Assembly: GCA_019095985.1 (NCBI GenBank)
Contig: CM032662.1
Location: forward strand, 7,871,868-7,935,867
From: Streblospio benedicti
Lineage: Eukaryota > Annelida > Polychaeta > Spionida > Spionidae
Direction of reading: 5' to 3'
DNA: 64,000 nucleotides
The position numbers and the translations under genes are program-made. This document shows, piece by piece, positions 10,693 through 21,413 of this stretch; the stretch's first letter is position 1, and each line of letters begins with the position of its first letter. The notes under the pieces were generated by a model. That model made no database searches. It saw only the letters and a list, made by a program, of their open reading frames with translations, and was not told the DNA's origin.

Positions 10693-12640
10693 CTAAAATA
10701 CAAAACATTCATGTGAAGAAAACTACGTGTTTTGGTTATCATGTTCCTCGATTAGATATTTACAGTCTGGGTCAGTAATATTGATAACCTCAAGAACATT
10801 ATGGATAAAAATTCAAAATTAAACTATTGTGAATAAATATCACACAGTTAAAAAAATTGAACAACAAAACATTAGAACGCACATAGGTAATGCATTTTTG
10901 TAATCTCGTACTCGTCTGATTGATTTGTTCTTCTCATAGGCTCACATCCACCCTCAGCACAACTCATTTCTAAACGTATGTTTATCCAGCACAACTTGTT
11001 TTGAAAGGTTTTGAGCTCATTTCATGAAATGAAAACATTATCAAATTTTAAAAAAAAAGGTTTGTTTAGTAATCGTCTCCCAACCAAGTGAAATTAATGC
11101 GTAACAAAATGTGACTTCAGATACCGGTGCCTTAACAGAACAATTAATTTAAAAAAGTATGTTTTTGATTTTATAAAAAATCATTATTTTAGGATCAAAT
11201 GGCATTTAAAAATATGTCCTTTTGTGAATCAGTTAATTTTAGGCTTTATGGACAAAATTAAAGTTACAAGTATTTCAGACAAAACAATCTTCAATAAACA
11301 CCAGTTCACTTTACTATAAAACCGTTTTGTCAGATATGTTGCGCAATTGTGGTTTTTATATAGTCTGTTTTACAATAGGTTAACGTGATCAATGTAATAT
11401 TATGCGTTACGAATAACAAAAGAATCATAAAAGACCTGGTTCATTTGCCATATGAATCATTTAACAAATCACTATAAGATTCATGAAATAGGATAATGCA
11501 CAACACATGTTAAAAACCTGTCTCACAAATTAAAAATTGAAATGCTTATGCACATTAAAATATTTGGCGTTAATGTTAAATTTGGCAGCCTTAACCACAT
11601 GCCGGGCGTATAGGCGTTTAAACGCCACTTTTCTGCTATAGTACATTTTTAGTTGGTAAATTTTTACAAAGATCAGCCAAAAGAAAACTTCATTTTTCGA
11701 GATCATGAACATCAATATAGAACATGTGACATTCTAAATCATGCTGTTTAACAATTTTATCGGATATTTTTCCAAAATTAAAACTGCTGTTTGTCTAACA
11801 TCAGGTTAAACTATTAAAATAAAATAGAGTATTTCATAACAGAACAAGAACATTAGAACGAACAATAGGTAAAAAAATCGTTTTAAAACAGAGATGTAAT
11901 CTCGTAACTCAATGTACATAAATTACCCCAGAACAGGCTCACTTTCAACCAACATCATCCCAGGGTTAGGGTTTTCTGAATAATATTGTTTAACCATAGG
12001 CCTTTAATGGTAGGCTGATGCAGAAAAACATCAATTGTTTAAAGTTTGTGTCTAAATCATATAATAAGGGTCATTCATAAAAAAGTAAAACTGCCTTGTT
12101 TTGTTTTGCATTGCTATGCCATAATGATTATTACGGTTCATGGGATGATGATAAAATATTTTTTGATCCCGCGTAATCATTATTAAGGGGTATTCTATCA
12201 GTAATGTTATAAAAATGTTATCATTATAGTACCAAATTAATCAGGATAACAAAAGATATGACAACAACAACATTGCTAATTCAAATTAAACAATTATTTT
12301 GTCTTATGGATGATTATTCTCAGTTACCCAAGAAAACAAGAACAATTGAATGTACAGAAATTGTTGATTTTGACTTGTAAATCGTCGATGCTTATATTTG
12401 TCAGGATATCTGTCCTATGACTTTTCGTGGTCCTGTAGATAGGGTGATCTTACCACTGAAACATATCATTACTCTTGTAATCATATGTACTGCTACTACT
12501 ATTACCACATCCGCTGCGGGTGTCACAGTTTCTGGGGTAGGCAACAATGACCAGCAATCACCAAATTTGGAATATGAATGAATTAACTTACACATTCGCA
12601 CCTTTTTAAACATATGAAATAGGGCTAATAATATATGGAT
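10693..12640. other. AT-rich intron or upstream region
   Basis: Strongly AT-rich, with no convincing exon, tRNA or repeat found by eye. Frames here (for example 11530-11715 minus) are short and lack splice context. Confidence 0.5.
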
Positions 12641-12654
12641 AAAACCTTACCCAC

Positions 12655-12830
12655 CTGTTTAACGTTATCCCTAGAGACTATGTACAGAAATCCTTGCAAA
12701 TGCACAGCGTAAAATATGTTGCTGTTATCATGATATGACTCACTTGATATCGGAACACCATAACCACGATGTCTGGACAGTCATCACTGTGCGTGGGTGG
12801 CGACAAACTAAACTCCGACTCTTTATAAGA
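12655..12830 (-). CDS. Possible 5' exon(s) of the IFI44-like gene
   Basis: Two donors lie in protein-like minus-strand text. One frame, SYKESEFSLSPPTHSDDCPD then IVVMVFRYQ, meets a strong donor CAA|GTGAGT at 12744. Another frame, SSESYHDNSNIFYAVHLQGF then LYIVSRDNVKQ, meets CAG|GTGGGT at 12655. They overlap in different frames, so at most one is likely correct, and the phases do not match the next known exon directly. A TATATATA-like stretch lies at about 12914-12922, upstream on the minus strand. The function is unknown and the call tentative. Confidence 0.25.
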
Positions 12831-12929
12831 TCAAACTCTTCTTTACAGCTAGTAAATTTCTACCAAAGATAGCCTATGACGACTTATGTCCCCAAGCACC
12901 GGGAAACACATTTATATATATAAAGATCA

Positions 12930-14035
12930 CTTTTGCAATCGGGAATAATCTAGTTGAATTCTCCCTATCTTCAACCACCTTAGAATGACAGACATGGCGA
13001 TTTCAAGGAAGTTAAAATACAGTAAGGAATGTGTGGTGACATATCTAGAGACATTATGGATCATCATGCTGTTAACCCACATTATTATGATGTAGCCTAC
13101 TTTAAAGTTAAAAGCCCGTTTTTGTAAAAAAAACAGTGGTCATATAGCAGCCATCTTCAAGGAATCTAAATTTTTTCATTTTAATTTGTACTGTGTGATT
13201 CCCTGACCCCAAAAACTAATGTTTTTGACACCATTTTCAGCCTCCTACCTTCTAAAAATTACATGAGATTATGATGAGATTATGTCCATGTAAACATGAC
13301 CTGTTCTATTTCTGTGTCAATAGAAATTGTGTTTGTATAGTAAATGATATTAAGGCCGTGGCACGTGCATTACAGATCATTACAGAGCTAGAAACACGGA
13401 AATAGATAACAACACAGGAAACATTTTAACATTGATATACTCGTCTTTATTCCATGGTACTTCTATGGTCAACAATTCTCGATTTTACAGAACAGAGAAA
13501 ATTGAGAAGAAAACATAATGTAAAAACATGTCCAAATATCTAACCACTAGTGTGAAAAATAAACAACAATTTCACAGCCATTCTTCAATGGTGTAAGATC
13601 ATTAGACACAGACATTCAGATCTCTGGAGTTTTGCATCAGCACGTGAGTAATGACTTCTCTAGACTAACTTTATGCTATGATACTTTGTACAATGACTTA
13701 GAATTTGTTAGGTAAATATATCACTATATGACATGTGGCATTGTTTGCATTATGCCCGAGCTGAAATATTATAAACAAGACTGTCCTGGTGGAGTTCAAA
13801 TACGGTTCACAATGGTATACTTTTATAGACAGTTACTAAGTACATGTAAACAGGATCCTATTTCAGTTTTGCAATAAAAGATTATTAGCTATTAGTGCCC
13901 GATGATTATACCCCACATGGGCAGGACATATAGGAGTTTTTAATTGCCACTCTTGTTTGGAGATAAAAGCATAAAATGCCCTTCTGATTGGCTGGATCTC
14001 CGTCACTGCAAAGTTGGAAGAAAATGCAATCATAC
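12930..14035. other. No recognised feature
   Basis: AT-rich intergenic sequence, with no exon or repeat recognised on either strand. Confidence 0.5.
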
Positions 14036-14039
14036 TACT

Positions 14040-14345
14040 GGGCCTTAATTGGGGGATGGGGAGGGTGGGGTGGGGGGCGAGGCGATGGTTATAAGGGGTC
14101 TAGAAATCCCATACCGGTATCCCTCTTTTATTTGGCCCTTTTCCCCGTATCCCTCTTTTTGGCCCTTTTTCCCCTTATCCCTTTTTTGGCCCTTCTTTCC
14201 CTTTTCCCACTAATTGGAGATCCTTTATCCCTCTTTTTTGAGGTCATTTCCCCTCTCCCTCTTTTTTCAGCCTTTATTCCCTTATCCCACTTCCTTATTA
14301 ACCCCCACCCCCACCCCCACCCCATTTGGGGCTCGCGGGTTGAGA
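14040..14345. repeat. Pyrimidine minisatellite repeat, family member 1
   Basis: G-rich left end, then TTATAAGGGGTCTAGAAATCCC, then about ten degenerate TATCCCTCTTTTTTGGCCC-like units, ending TTATCCCACTTCCTTATTAA and a C-rich block. A related copy is at 42425-42645. The 124-codon frame across it is low-complexity and not a gene. Confidence 0.75.
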
Positions 14346-16615
14346 GAACGCACGACTCATAACATTATAACGCATTAATACATCTAAGACTGCTTTGTCG
14401 TGTTAGGTAAATGGTTAATATTGTGTGCAAATTGGCACGAAAACTGATACCAACCATTCACAAGAGTCACACCATGAATTGTATATTGTATTTTGATTGT
14501 ATAGATACATTCATAGGCAGAAACATTATTAGTCGAAAGAACAATTCCCGCAGTGGCAAAAACACACTAATTCTACTCCTCCTAATTGATATTGTTTAAC
14601 AATAGAGCCTTATCGGTCTAACAGCCATTTCTAACCAGGTATGATGCTTACAATGGTTTAGAATTTGTTATGAAAATCAAAGAACAATAAATACATCACC
14701 ACTTGAGATGTGACATTGTTTGCATTATGTCTGTATTGAACAAGACTGTCCTGACGAAATTCACTAAGGATTCGTAGGAATACACCCGGGGGGATACAGT
14801 TTGATATAGACTGCTTTACAGAATCCTACTTCAATGTTGAAATGACAGATTATTAGCATTATATCAGTTTTAGAATTTGCATTAAAACTTTAACACTTAG
14901 TTAGGAGCGTTGGGTAGCATGCAATGGTTAATTCATCACGATACCTGATTGTACAGGTGTTACATATTTTTTCCTAACAATTAGTAATCACCCATATACA
15001 GCCGCAAAAAATAGAGATGACACAGCTCCACATGGCATTTACACACGGAAGAGGCATGTGTTTTACCACTAAAATCACAAATGTGTTGTTGGTTAATTGC
15101 TACAAATCATGATTCTTCCTTACAACTAAATCACGTAGGGTACATTATGCATCAAATTAATTTAACATATTAAAGCCCGGTACGTGTGGACATCTTTTCA
15201 AAACACAGCACAGCGATATCTAAATATGCAAATTGTAACAATGTGTTTATGAAATAACTGAAACAAGTCACAGCTTTAACACATGCAAAATGATAATGTC
15301 AAAATTAACACCATTGGCATTGAAGGCATGCTAGTGTCTTATCTACAGCACATTAACCACAATCATGAAAATTCTTCACATACGTGTTATTATAATTATA
15401 CCGTATATACAGCCATTTAACAGTCATCATCCTTCTAATACATTACTTTGCAGTACAGAGGTAGCTCACGTTAAATCTACTCAAAAGTGTCTCATTCAGA
15501 TCTTGAGTAACCGTTTCCAAGGTGATATGCATCTTACTATAGGTGGGGAAAATGACACACTTCCGGGTTTAGAATAGACCAGCAAACCTAATTGAGGCAT
15601 GATCCCGTCGCATTTGCTACAGTTTATTCAAATGAGGCTTGATGTAATACTATGCAATATGTAGCATAAACTATAAAACATTAGGCGAATTCCTCTGCAA
15701 TGTTTACGTTTGTTTTTCTGTGTACAAACGTCTAGTATACAAGTTTGTATCAGTTTGTATCACTTATCAACACTGCGTCCCTGTTATTTCGACCTCCATT
15801 AAACTCAGAAGCGCTCCACTCACCCAACCTATATTTACATCAAAGAAGTAGTTTGCATTGTCAAATTATACAAGTGCATGCAAAAAAAATCCTACGTCTG
15901 GACACAACACAAATACTGAAGACATGAGTACTACATTTTAGTACTACTCAAATTGTCTATCACATCCAGATCCAGTACCTCACATGCTTGTACCAACAGC
16001 GGCAGATCCAGTGCCTCTGGTGCCCCCTTTCGGCTAATATTTTATAATCATTTTAGCTTTTCCCAAGTGGATCACGTGACATGTCCAGGGTGCATGTGTT
16101 CCATGAGTGTGTGAATACAGAGGCGCCTGTTGTTTTTAAATTCTGTTTCTGCCAAGAATCAGTAATCAGAAATTGCCCGATCCTCCGTTCTCTGTTACTG
16201 CAATAGTCCGTATTGACAAGACACTGCGTGAATTAGGTAGATTTGTAGTTTGCCAAAGACAGAGGCTTGTGTTTTGGACTGGTCACTTATACACATAAAT
16301 CCTTCTTTTTCTATACTGCATGCCTTCTGAAGTTTCAGCTATAGTCCCTGTTGCCCTTGTCCTTGCTACAACTTATTGCACTACTATACTACTGATGGAT
16401 ACAACCACCACCACAACTATGCGATGTTGAAGATGTCATGACCTTAGCAGGCATCAGCCATGAACACCATACTGGGTCTGGGCTATGGGGCTCACCAGTC
16501 GATGAGTCAACCCCGTGCATCTTTTTCCTACACATCAACAAGCATGTATGTTCTTCCTACATAAATCCTACAGACTGTTAAGTGAGGCTTCAATCATCCT
16601 ATCAACTCACACGTT
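14346..16615. other. Intergenic, no recognised gene
   Basis: AT-rich sequence between the IFI44-like gene's upstream side and the globin 3' end. It contains a GGCAGATCCAGTGCCTCTGG piece at about 16003 related to the CAGATCC family. Otherwise nothing was recognised. Confidence 0.5.
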
Positions 16616-16619
16616 ATGT

Positions 16620-17645
16620 GTTATCCATAGCAATAAGTCAAACAGAACTATTACGATGAGTAACATGCCCCGCCCAAACCACAAGCACTTGCTCCTTCCT
16701 ACCCATCCCCATCTCTGGCAGAGCTGGTTGTGTAATTCCACACTCTGCCCATCATATGAAATTGTAAAAATACCCAGCCAAAACCACAAGCCCCACTGTT
16801 CTATCCTGCTCCTCTTCCCCATCATCAGCTGGGTGCCATTGGTGGTGCTATGTTCTCCATCACTCTGTCTATCACGATAGCTATAAAAACATGATTAATG
16901 TGCCCAGCCAACATCACAACCAACCATATTGTCCCTTCGTCCACAGCATCGGATGGCTGTCATCACTCTGTTCATCACATAAAACTGTAAACATGTTCAA
17001 CCCACATCACAAGCACCATCATCACATCATCATTTGGGTGTCTTTTATGTTATCTCTCCCTCTGTTCATCATCACAATAAACAAAAAACTGTAAAAAAAA
17101 TGGCCAGCCAAAACCATATCCCCATCGGTCTATCCTCCTCCCCATCCTCGTCTGCAGCCCAGATGTTATCAAACATTCTGTTCATCACTATAGCAGTAAA
17201 CATGCCCAGCCAAAACCACAAGCCCCACTCTTCTATCCTCCTCCTCCTCGGCGCCCTCATCAGCTAGGCGCCATCACTGTGTTCATGTTCTCCCTCACTC
17301 TCTTAATCATAATACTATAAAAACATGATTAACAAGCACATGTTCCTTCCTACACATCCTCATCCAGGTTGCGTTATCCCACCACACTCTGTTCATCACT
17401 ATAACTGTAAAAATGCCCAGCCAAAACCACAAGCCCCTGTGCTCTCGGCGCCATGATCAGCTGGGTGCCATCACTGTGTTCATCTTCTCCCTCCCTCTGT
17501 CTATCACGATAACTATAAAAACATGATTAACATGCTCCATCCAAATCACAAGCACTTGTTTCTCCCTACACATCCTCTGATCGTGTTATCCCACCACACT
17601 CTGTTCATCACTATTACTGTAAATGCCCCCCCTGTTCTCTCCTCC
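16620..17645. repeat. Degenerate tandem array overlapping the globin 3' end
   Basis: About nine units of roughly 100-135 bases carry the phrase CTCTGTTCATCACTATAACT followed by GTAAAAATGCCCAGCCAAAA and CCACAAGCCCC, then a C/T-rich block with CATCAGCTGGGTGCCATCAC. The last unit, at about 17575-17640, runs into the terminal globin exon and contains its stop codon. Hydrophobic frames repeated within units (WGLWFWLG) follow from the repeat and are not taken as genes. Confidence 0.8.
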
Positions 17646-17876
17646 ATCCTCCTTAATAATTCCCCCCATCAGGGCTATCATTGGCGGTGGCTGATCGTGC
17701 TGCCGTCCGGGACCGCCGCCTGTAACAATGATGGTCAGCGCCGCATCTGGCGGTTCACAGCCGCTCAGGTGGCGCAGCACGAACTTGATGGTGGCGCGGT
17801 AAATGTCGTCCATCTGCGGCGTGTACCGGTCCTCCAGGATCACCTTGGCGCCCGCAATGAACGGACCCTCCATGCG
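17586..17876 (-). CDS. Globin exon 5: helices G/H, C-terminal tail, stop
   Basis: Starts after acceptor CATCGTTGTTACAG at 17877, phase 0, the conserved animal-globin G7.0 intron position. It reads RMEGPFIAGAKVILEDRYTP then QMDDIYRATIKFVLRHLSGC, the rest of helix G and helix H. RYTPQM resembles the WTPEM/FTPxM turn before helix H. A Gly/Pro/Glu-rich tail of about 50 residues follows, longer than usual for globins. The stop is TAA at 17586-17588. The last 13 residues (GIYSNSDEQSVVG) lie in a unit of the tandem array, so the C-terminus looks recently recruited or extended. A TTACAG within the exon at about 17718 is a possible second acceptor. GC-rich, unlike the surrounding DNA. Confidence 0.9.
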   Translation of the reverse strand, partial: RMEGPFIAGAKVILEDRYTPQMDDIYRATIKFVLRHLSGCEPPDAALTIIVTGGGPGRQHDQPPPMIALMGGIIKEDGGENRGGIYSNSDEQSVVG

Positions 17877-18260
17877 CTGTAACAACGATGGTTAATGTGA
17901 TTGAGTATAAAGTTTTCTATTATTTTACGGTTAATGTGAGGACATTGACGCTTCAACCTCTGTAATAATGATGGTTAATGTGGTCCTTCTATAGGACATG
18001 GACCCTTCAATAACTCTGTAAGACGCTTCAAATGATGGTTAATGTGAGGACATGGTCAACCTCTTAACAATGATTCAATGTGAGGACATGGACCTCTATA
18101 CTCTGTAACAATGATGGTTAATGTGAGGGACATGGTCCTTCTTTTTATACCCTGTAATAATGATGGTTAATGTGAGGACATGGTCCTTTTATACTCTGTA
18201 GCAATTATAGGTGATGTGAGACATGGACCCTTAAACCTCAGTAACAATCATGGTGGACGT
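17877..18260. repeat. Intron-4 minisatellite copying the exon-5 acceptor
   Basis: About eight units of roughly 46 bases share CTGTAACAATGATGGTTAAT and GTGAGGACATGGACC (plus strand), the best preserved near 17958, 18104 and 18150. On the transcribed minus strand each good unit reads ACCATCATTGTTACAG, nearly the same as the true exon-5 acceptor CCATCGTTGTTACAG. The array abuts the exon. Confidence 0.85.
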
Positions 18261-18618
18261 TAATTCAAGGACAAGGTTTAGTTCTGTAGCAGACGTCAGA
18301 ACTATGAGAGGTAACGCGTACTTCATACAACAGATTTAAATTCAGCATACCCAAATTACGTAGAATCAACTCTATGTCAAATTCTAATTATATAAAATGC
18401 CTTGCACGTTTTTATAGAAGCAGCATCCTTCTAGAAACTCATCCCTGACTATGTGCACATCCATTATTCAATACTGTTGTTAACTGGTATGTAGCAAATG
18501 GATTCATTTTGTATACTTATTAAATTTGTTTTTTGGCCTTGTTTTGGTTGGAATAAGCCAAAGAAGAAAACATATAAGTATATAAAATGAGTCCATTATA
18601 GAGAACACGTGCTGTTAC

Positions 18619-18720
18619 CCAGAAGAACTCGGGTGAGAATCCGATGAAGCTGAGGTGTTGGTTGTGGACCCGGGTCAGCATGTCCACCGCCTTGTCCACG
18701 TCCCCGATGTTGGAGATCAC
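18619..18720 (-). CDS. Globin exon 4: helix F with proximal His
   Basis: A 34-codon exon, phase 0/0, from acceptor TACTTGCAG to donor TTCTGG|GTAACA. It reads VISNIGDVDKAVDMLTRVHN then QHLSFIGFSPEFFW. The His in NQHLSFIGFSPEFF aligns with F8, which binds the haem iron, and GFSPEFF with the usual GVxPxxF. It lies 32 residues after E7 His, the same spacing as human neuroglobin (64 to 96). The 5' border lies ten residues after E7, in late helix E; the 3' border is G7.0. Confidence 0.93.
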
Positions 18721-18999
18721 CTGCAAGTACATGTATCGAAATATGATGCTAAACATGTAAAACATATTGGACATGCTACTTTATATGTGAACGAAATCAC
18801 ATCAGCACTATCTAATCTTATTTGCCATGTAAAAACAATAGCCATTGGCCAGTGAGCTGAACACAGCCAAGATCCCAACAAAATTTTCTTCATTCCTCCG
18901 TCTTTATAACCGAGACAAACTTTACATATCTATGTCACAGACAGACTCCACCCATTTATGTCACAGACTCCACCCGTCTATGCCACACACTCCACCCAC

Positions 19000-19071
19000 C
19001 TCGTCTATCACTGTCATGACCAGCGTGCCGTGCGCTTCCAGAGCCTCGTTTTCACGCAGAGCATCGTCAAC
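19000..19071 (-). CDS. Globin exon 3: helix E with distal His
   Basis: A 24-codon exon, phase 0/0, from acceptor TTCCGTTGCAG to donor GACGAG|GTGGGT. It reads VDDALRENEALEAHGTLVMT then VIDE. The His in EAHGTLVM aligns with E7 (myoglobin KKHGxxVL), with Gly E8 after it. E7 His can be the distal oxygen-stabilising residue or the sixth haem ligand, as in neuroglobin and globin X; sequence alone cannot tell. Confidence 0.92.
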
Positions 19072-19932
19072 CTGCAACGGAAAATGTAAACACAGATATT
19101 TTAGAAAACAATGACTCACTTTTTATTATGATGTACATGTACAAGTATATAAATGAACACTTTCTGTTTTTCTCAAACATGTATTTGAATGATGTTGACG
19201 AAGATTCATCTATACGAGTTTGTATATAATGTATTACATTCTAATGAAACGTTTTAATTTACACTTTACATAGCCGTAATTAGAATGTCACCTGAGACGT
19301 CATGAGCTCAAGACAAGACTGTTGACATCACAGCCCAAGGCTGTATAGATGACCAATTATAAAGCTTGTGAAACACCATTAACATATAGTGTATCTTCTA
19401 CACGTACATATTTATATATGCTACTTGTTGCATGTTACATATTCTAATTGGTATACATATTCCATAGGCCTAAGGCCAATCTTGAGGGGGTCATTTAGCA
19501 AAAACTTTCAACGTGAATTGTGAATTGTAATTGTAATTGTGGTGAAAGGTGATGGAACCTATTATTGGCGACTGGTGATGTGCGCATCACAAAGGGGAAG
19601 TGCGTGAAAAATGATAAAAATGTGATGCAACCCAATCAATTAGAATTCCTGGGGATTGGTGAAAGACAATGAAATGTGTTGGTGACTGTAGATTTAGGAA
19701 AAGAATGTTGGTGAGTGGATTTTCATCAAGACTATATACCGCCCCCCCCCCCCTCGAGTTTCTTACTTATTCCACTCGTATGGAGGTTCTTGTAACGGAC
19801 AAAACAGACACATGGTCTCGCACACACGTATGGAAATACATTGTATTTATGTCGCCTTGCACACTGTACACGTCACACGTCAGACGTCATGCGTCAGACA
19901 TCATACGTCACACGTCTGTACACGTGACCCAC

Positions 19933-19990
19933 CTCGAGGTTCCGGAAGCTGGCGAACAGCTGCTTCATCTCGGCGTTCTGCTGGAAGAAC
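19933..19990 (-). CDS. Globin exon 2: B/C helices and CD corner
   Basis: This 58-base exon has acceptor TTTGTGTTGCAG and donor CTCGAG|GTGGGT. Its first base completes the codon split by the phase-2 intron at B12.2, and it ends in phase 0. It reads FFQQNAEMKQLFASFRNLE. QLFASF supplies the near-invariant Phe CD1 and Phe CD4, and CD1 to E7 is 21 residues, as in myoglobin. The usual helix-C Pro is absent. The phase-2 start fits the donors of all three candidate first exons. Confidence 0.92.
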
Positions 19991-20924
19991 CTGCAACACA
20001 AACACAGAATGAATACGTCTCCTGGTTAATTGCTATTGCATTCTGTGAGACAGAAAAGCAATGTGCATATGGATGATGTCTGTACGAGTCAATGGTACTG
20101 CCAGGGCCTGTAGGAACAACCAGAAACAAGGAACACAGTAAAGATAGTGGTGTCATAGATCGTGGTATGTGTGGAATTGCTAGAAGGAAAAGGTTTTAGT
20201 ACGCTATGGTATATGTAAATATGCTAAGAGAACAACAGATGGACAAGGTCTGCGCTCGTATTGTGTGATATTGCGGGGAGACCCTGGCACAGGGACTAAG
20301 AAAACTTCATACTCAGTGTGTTTTAAATATGTGGTATTTTGATGATGGATAAGATGCTTTTTCAAATTTGTTATATGTGACATAGATGGTATCACTCAGG
20401 AGATAAGAAACAAACACCCGAACTTTAAAAATAGTTTCATTTAGGTTGTAAAACCTTCATCAAGGACGAACCCCTGCCATCAGTATGATCGTGTCTGATT
20501 GCAGTCACGAATAAAAAATTATGATTGACAGTATTGCAGTTGCGGGGACGTACAGGCTTCTTTGTTATGGGCGGTGATGAATATATTGGGAGAGCAAACG
20601 CAGTCCTTAACCTTATTCCTTATCCTTATTATGTGGGTAGTACATCAGGTGGTATGTTGTGAAGAGCCTAGAGGAGCAAACACCTCATTCTTGAATCATC
20701 TTGTGAAAACAATAATCGTTATGTCACTGCTGCTTGATGCCAACTTCACCTACACCATGACAGTATACTCGTGTGTATGTTGACGTCATGGGAACTGAGA
20801 ATTGCTCATGGATACAGAGAACTGCAGTTTTAGTGTTTCACTTTTGAGAACGTGCTGTGAAATGTAATATATCAGACATCGGGACGTGCGTGACCCTCAA
20901 TACTATTTACAGTGGTTCATTTCA

Positions 20925-21110
20925 AACTCTCAATGGCAGTGAAACTTCCAATTAAAACCACGCCTATCAAGAGACCCCCCTCTGATATATCAACATTTCT
21001 CTCTCACTGTCAGGTGGCAAAAAGAGGCTGCTGTGAGCCTCCATAAAGAGACCCCTTCCCTATTGAGATCACTCGAGGCCAGGTCCCGGGTGGGTCTCAA
21101 GAGAGACGAT
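20925..21110. mobile_element. Degenerate CTCTATTGAGACC-family piece
   Basis: Contains AATTAAAACCACGCCTATCA, AGAGACCCCTTCCCTATTGA and GGTGGGTCTCAAGAGAGA, decayed forms of the MITE family described at 63326-63594. Intron 1 of the 24.4-kb transcript. Confidence 0.5.
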
Positions 21111-21238
21111 GCACTGAACGTGTATACGTGAGAACAAAGCAATCACAGCATGTCCAACACGCCACAGTTACACTTATTTAGAGCAGTGCCAGCGGAAATT
21201 ACGTGGCTTTCAATTTAGAGTGGAACTGTGAATGCTCA

Positions 21239-21413
21239 ATGGCAGATCCAGGTTTTTGGAAAGGGGGGTGGGGGCGCACTTAAGGAAAAGGGGGTGGGGG
21301 GAACACTTAAGGGATTTCAATAAAAAAAACTATGAAAATGAAGTATTTTGGTGGGAAAAGAGAGGAGGCGCCCCCCCCCCTGTGCCCCCCCCCCCCGGAT
21401 CTGCCTATGATGC
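21239..21413. mobile_element. CAGATCC-ended short element, copy 1
   Basis: Starts AATGGCAGATCCAGGTTTTT and ends CCCGGATCTGCCTATGA: inverted GGCAGATCC ends around G-rich and C-rich tracts with AATGAAGTATTTTGGTGGGA in the middle. The ends resemble hAT-type non-autonomous elements. A related copy is at 39159-39327 and a partial one at 44588. Confidence 0.7.

Noticed and set aside
13988-14362. 124-codon Leu/Phe/Pro-rich frame
   Set aside because: Translation of the pyrimidine minisatellite; low complexity.
16607-17260. Hydrophobic frames with repeated WGLWFWLG
   Set aside because: Repeat-unit translations of the array downstream of the globin gene; no start or splice evidence.
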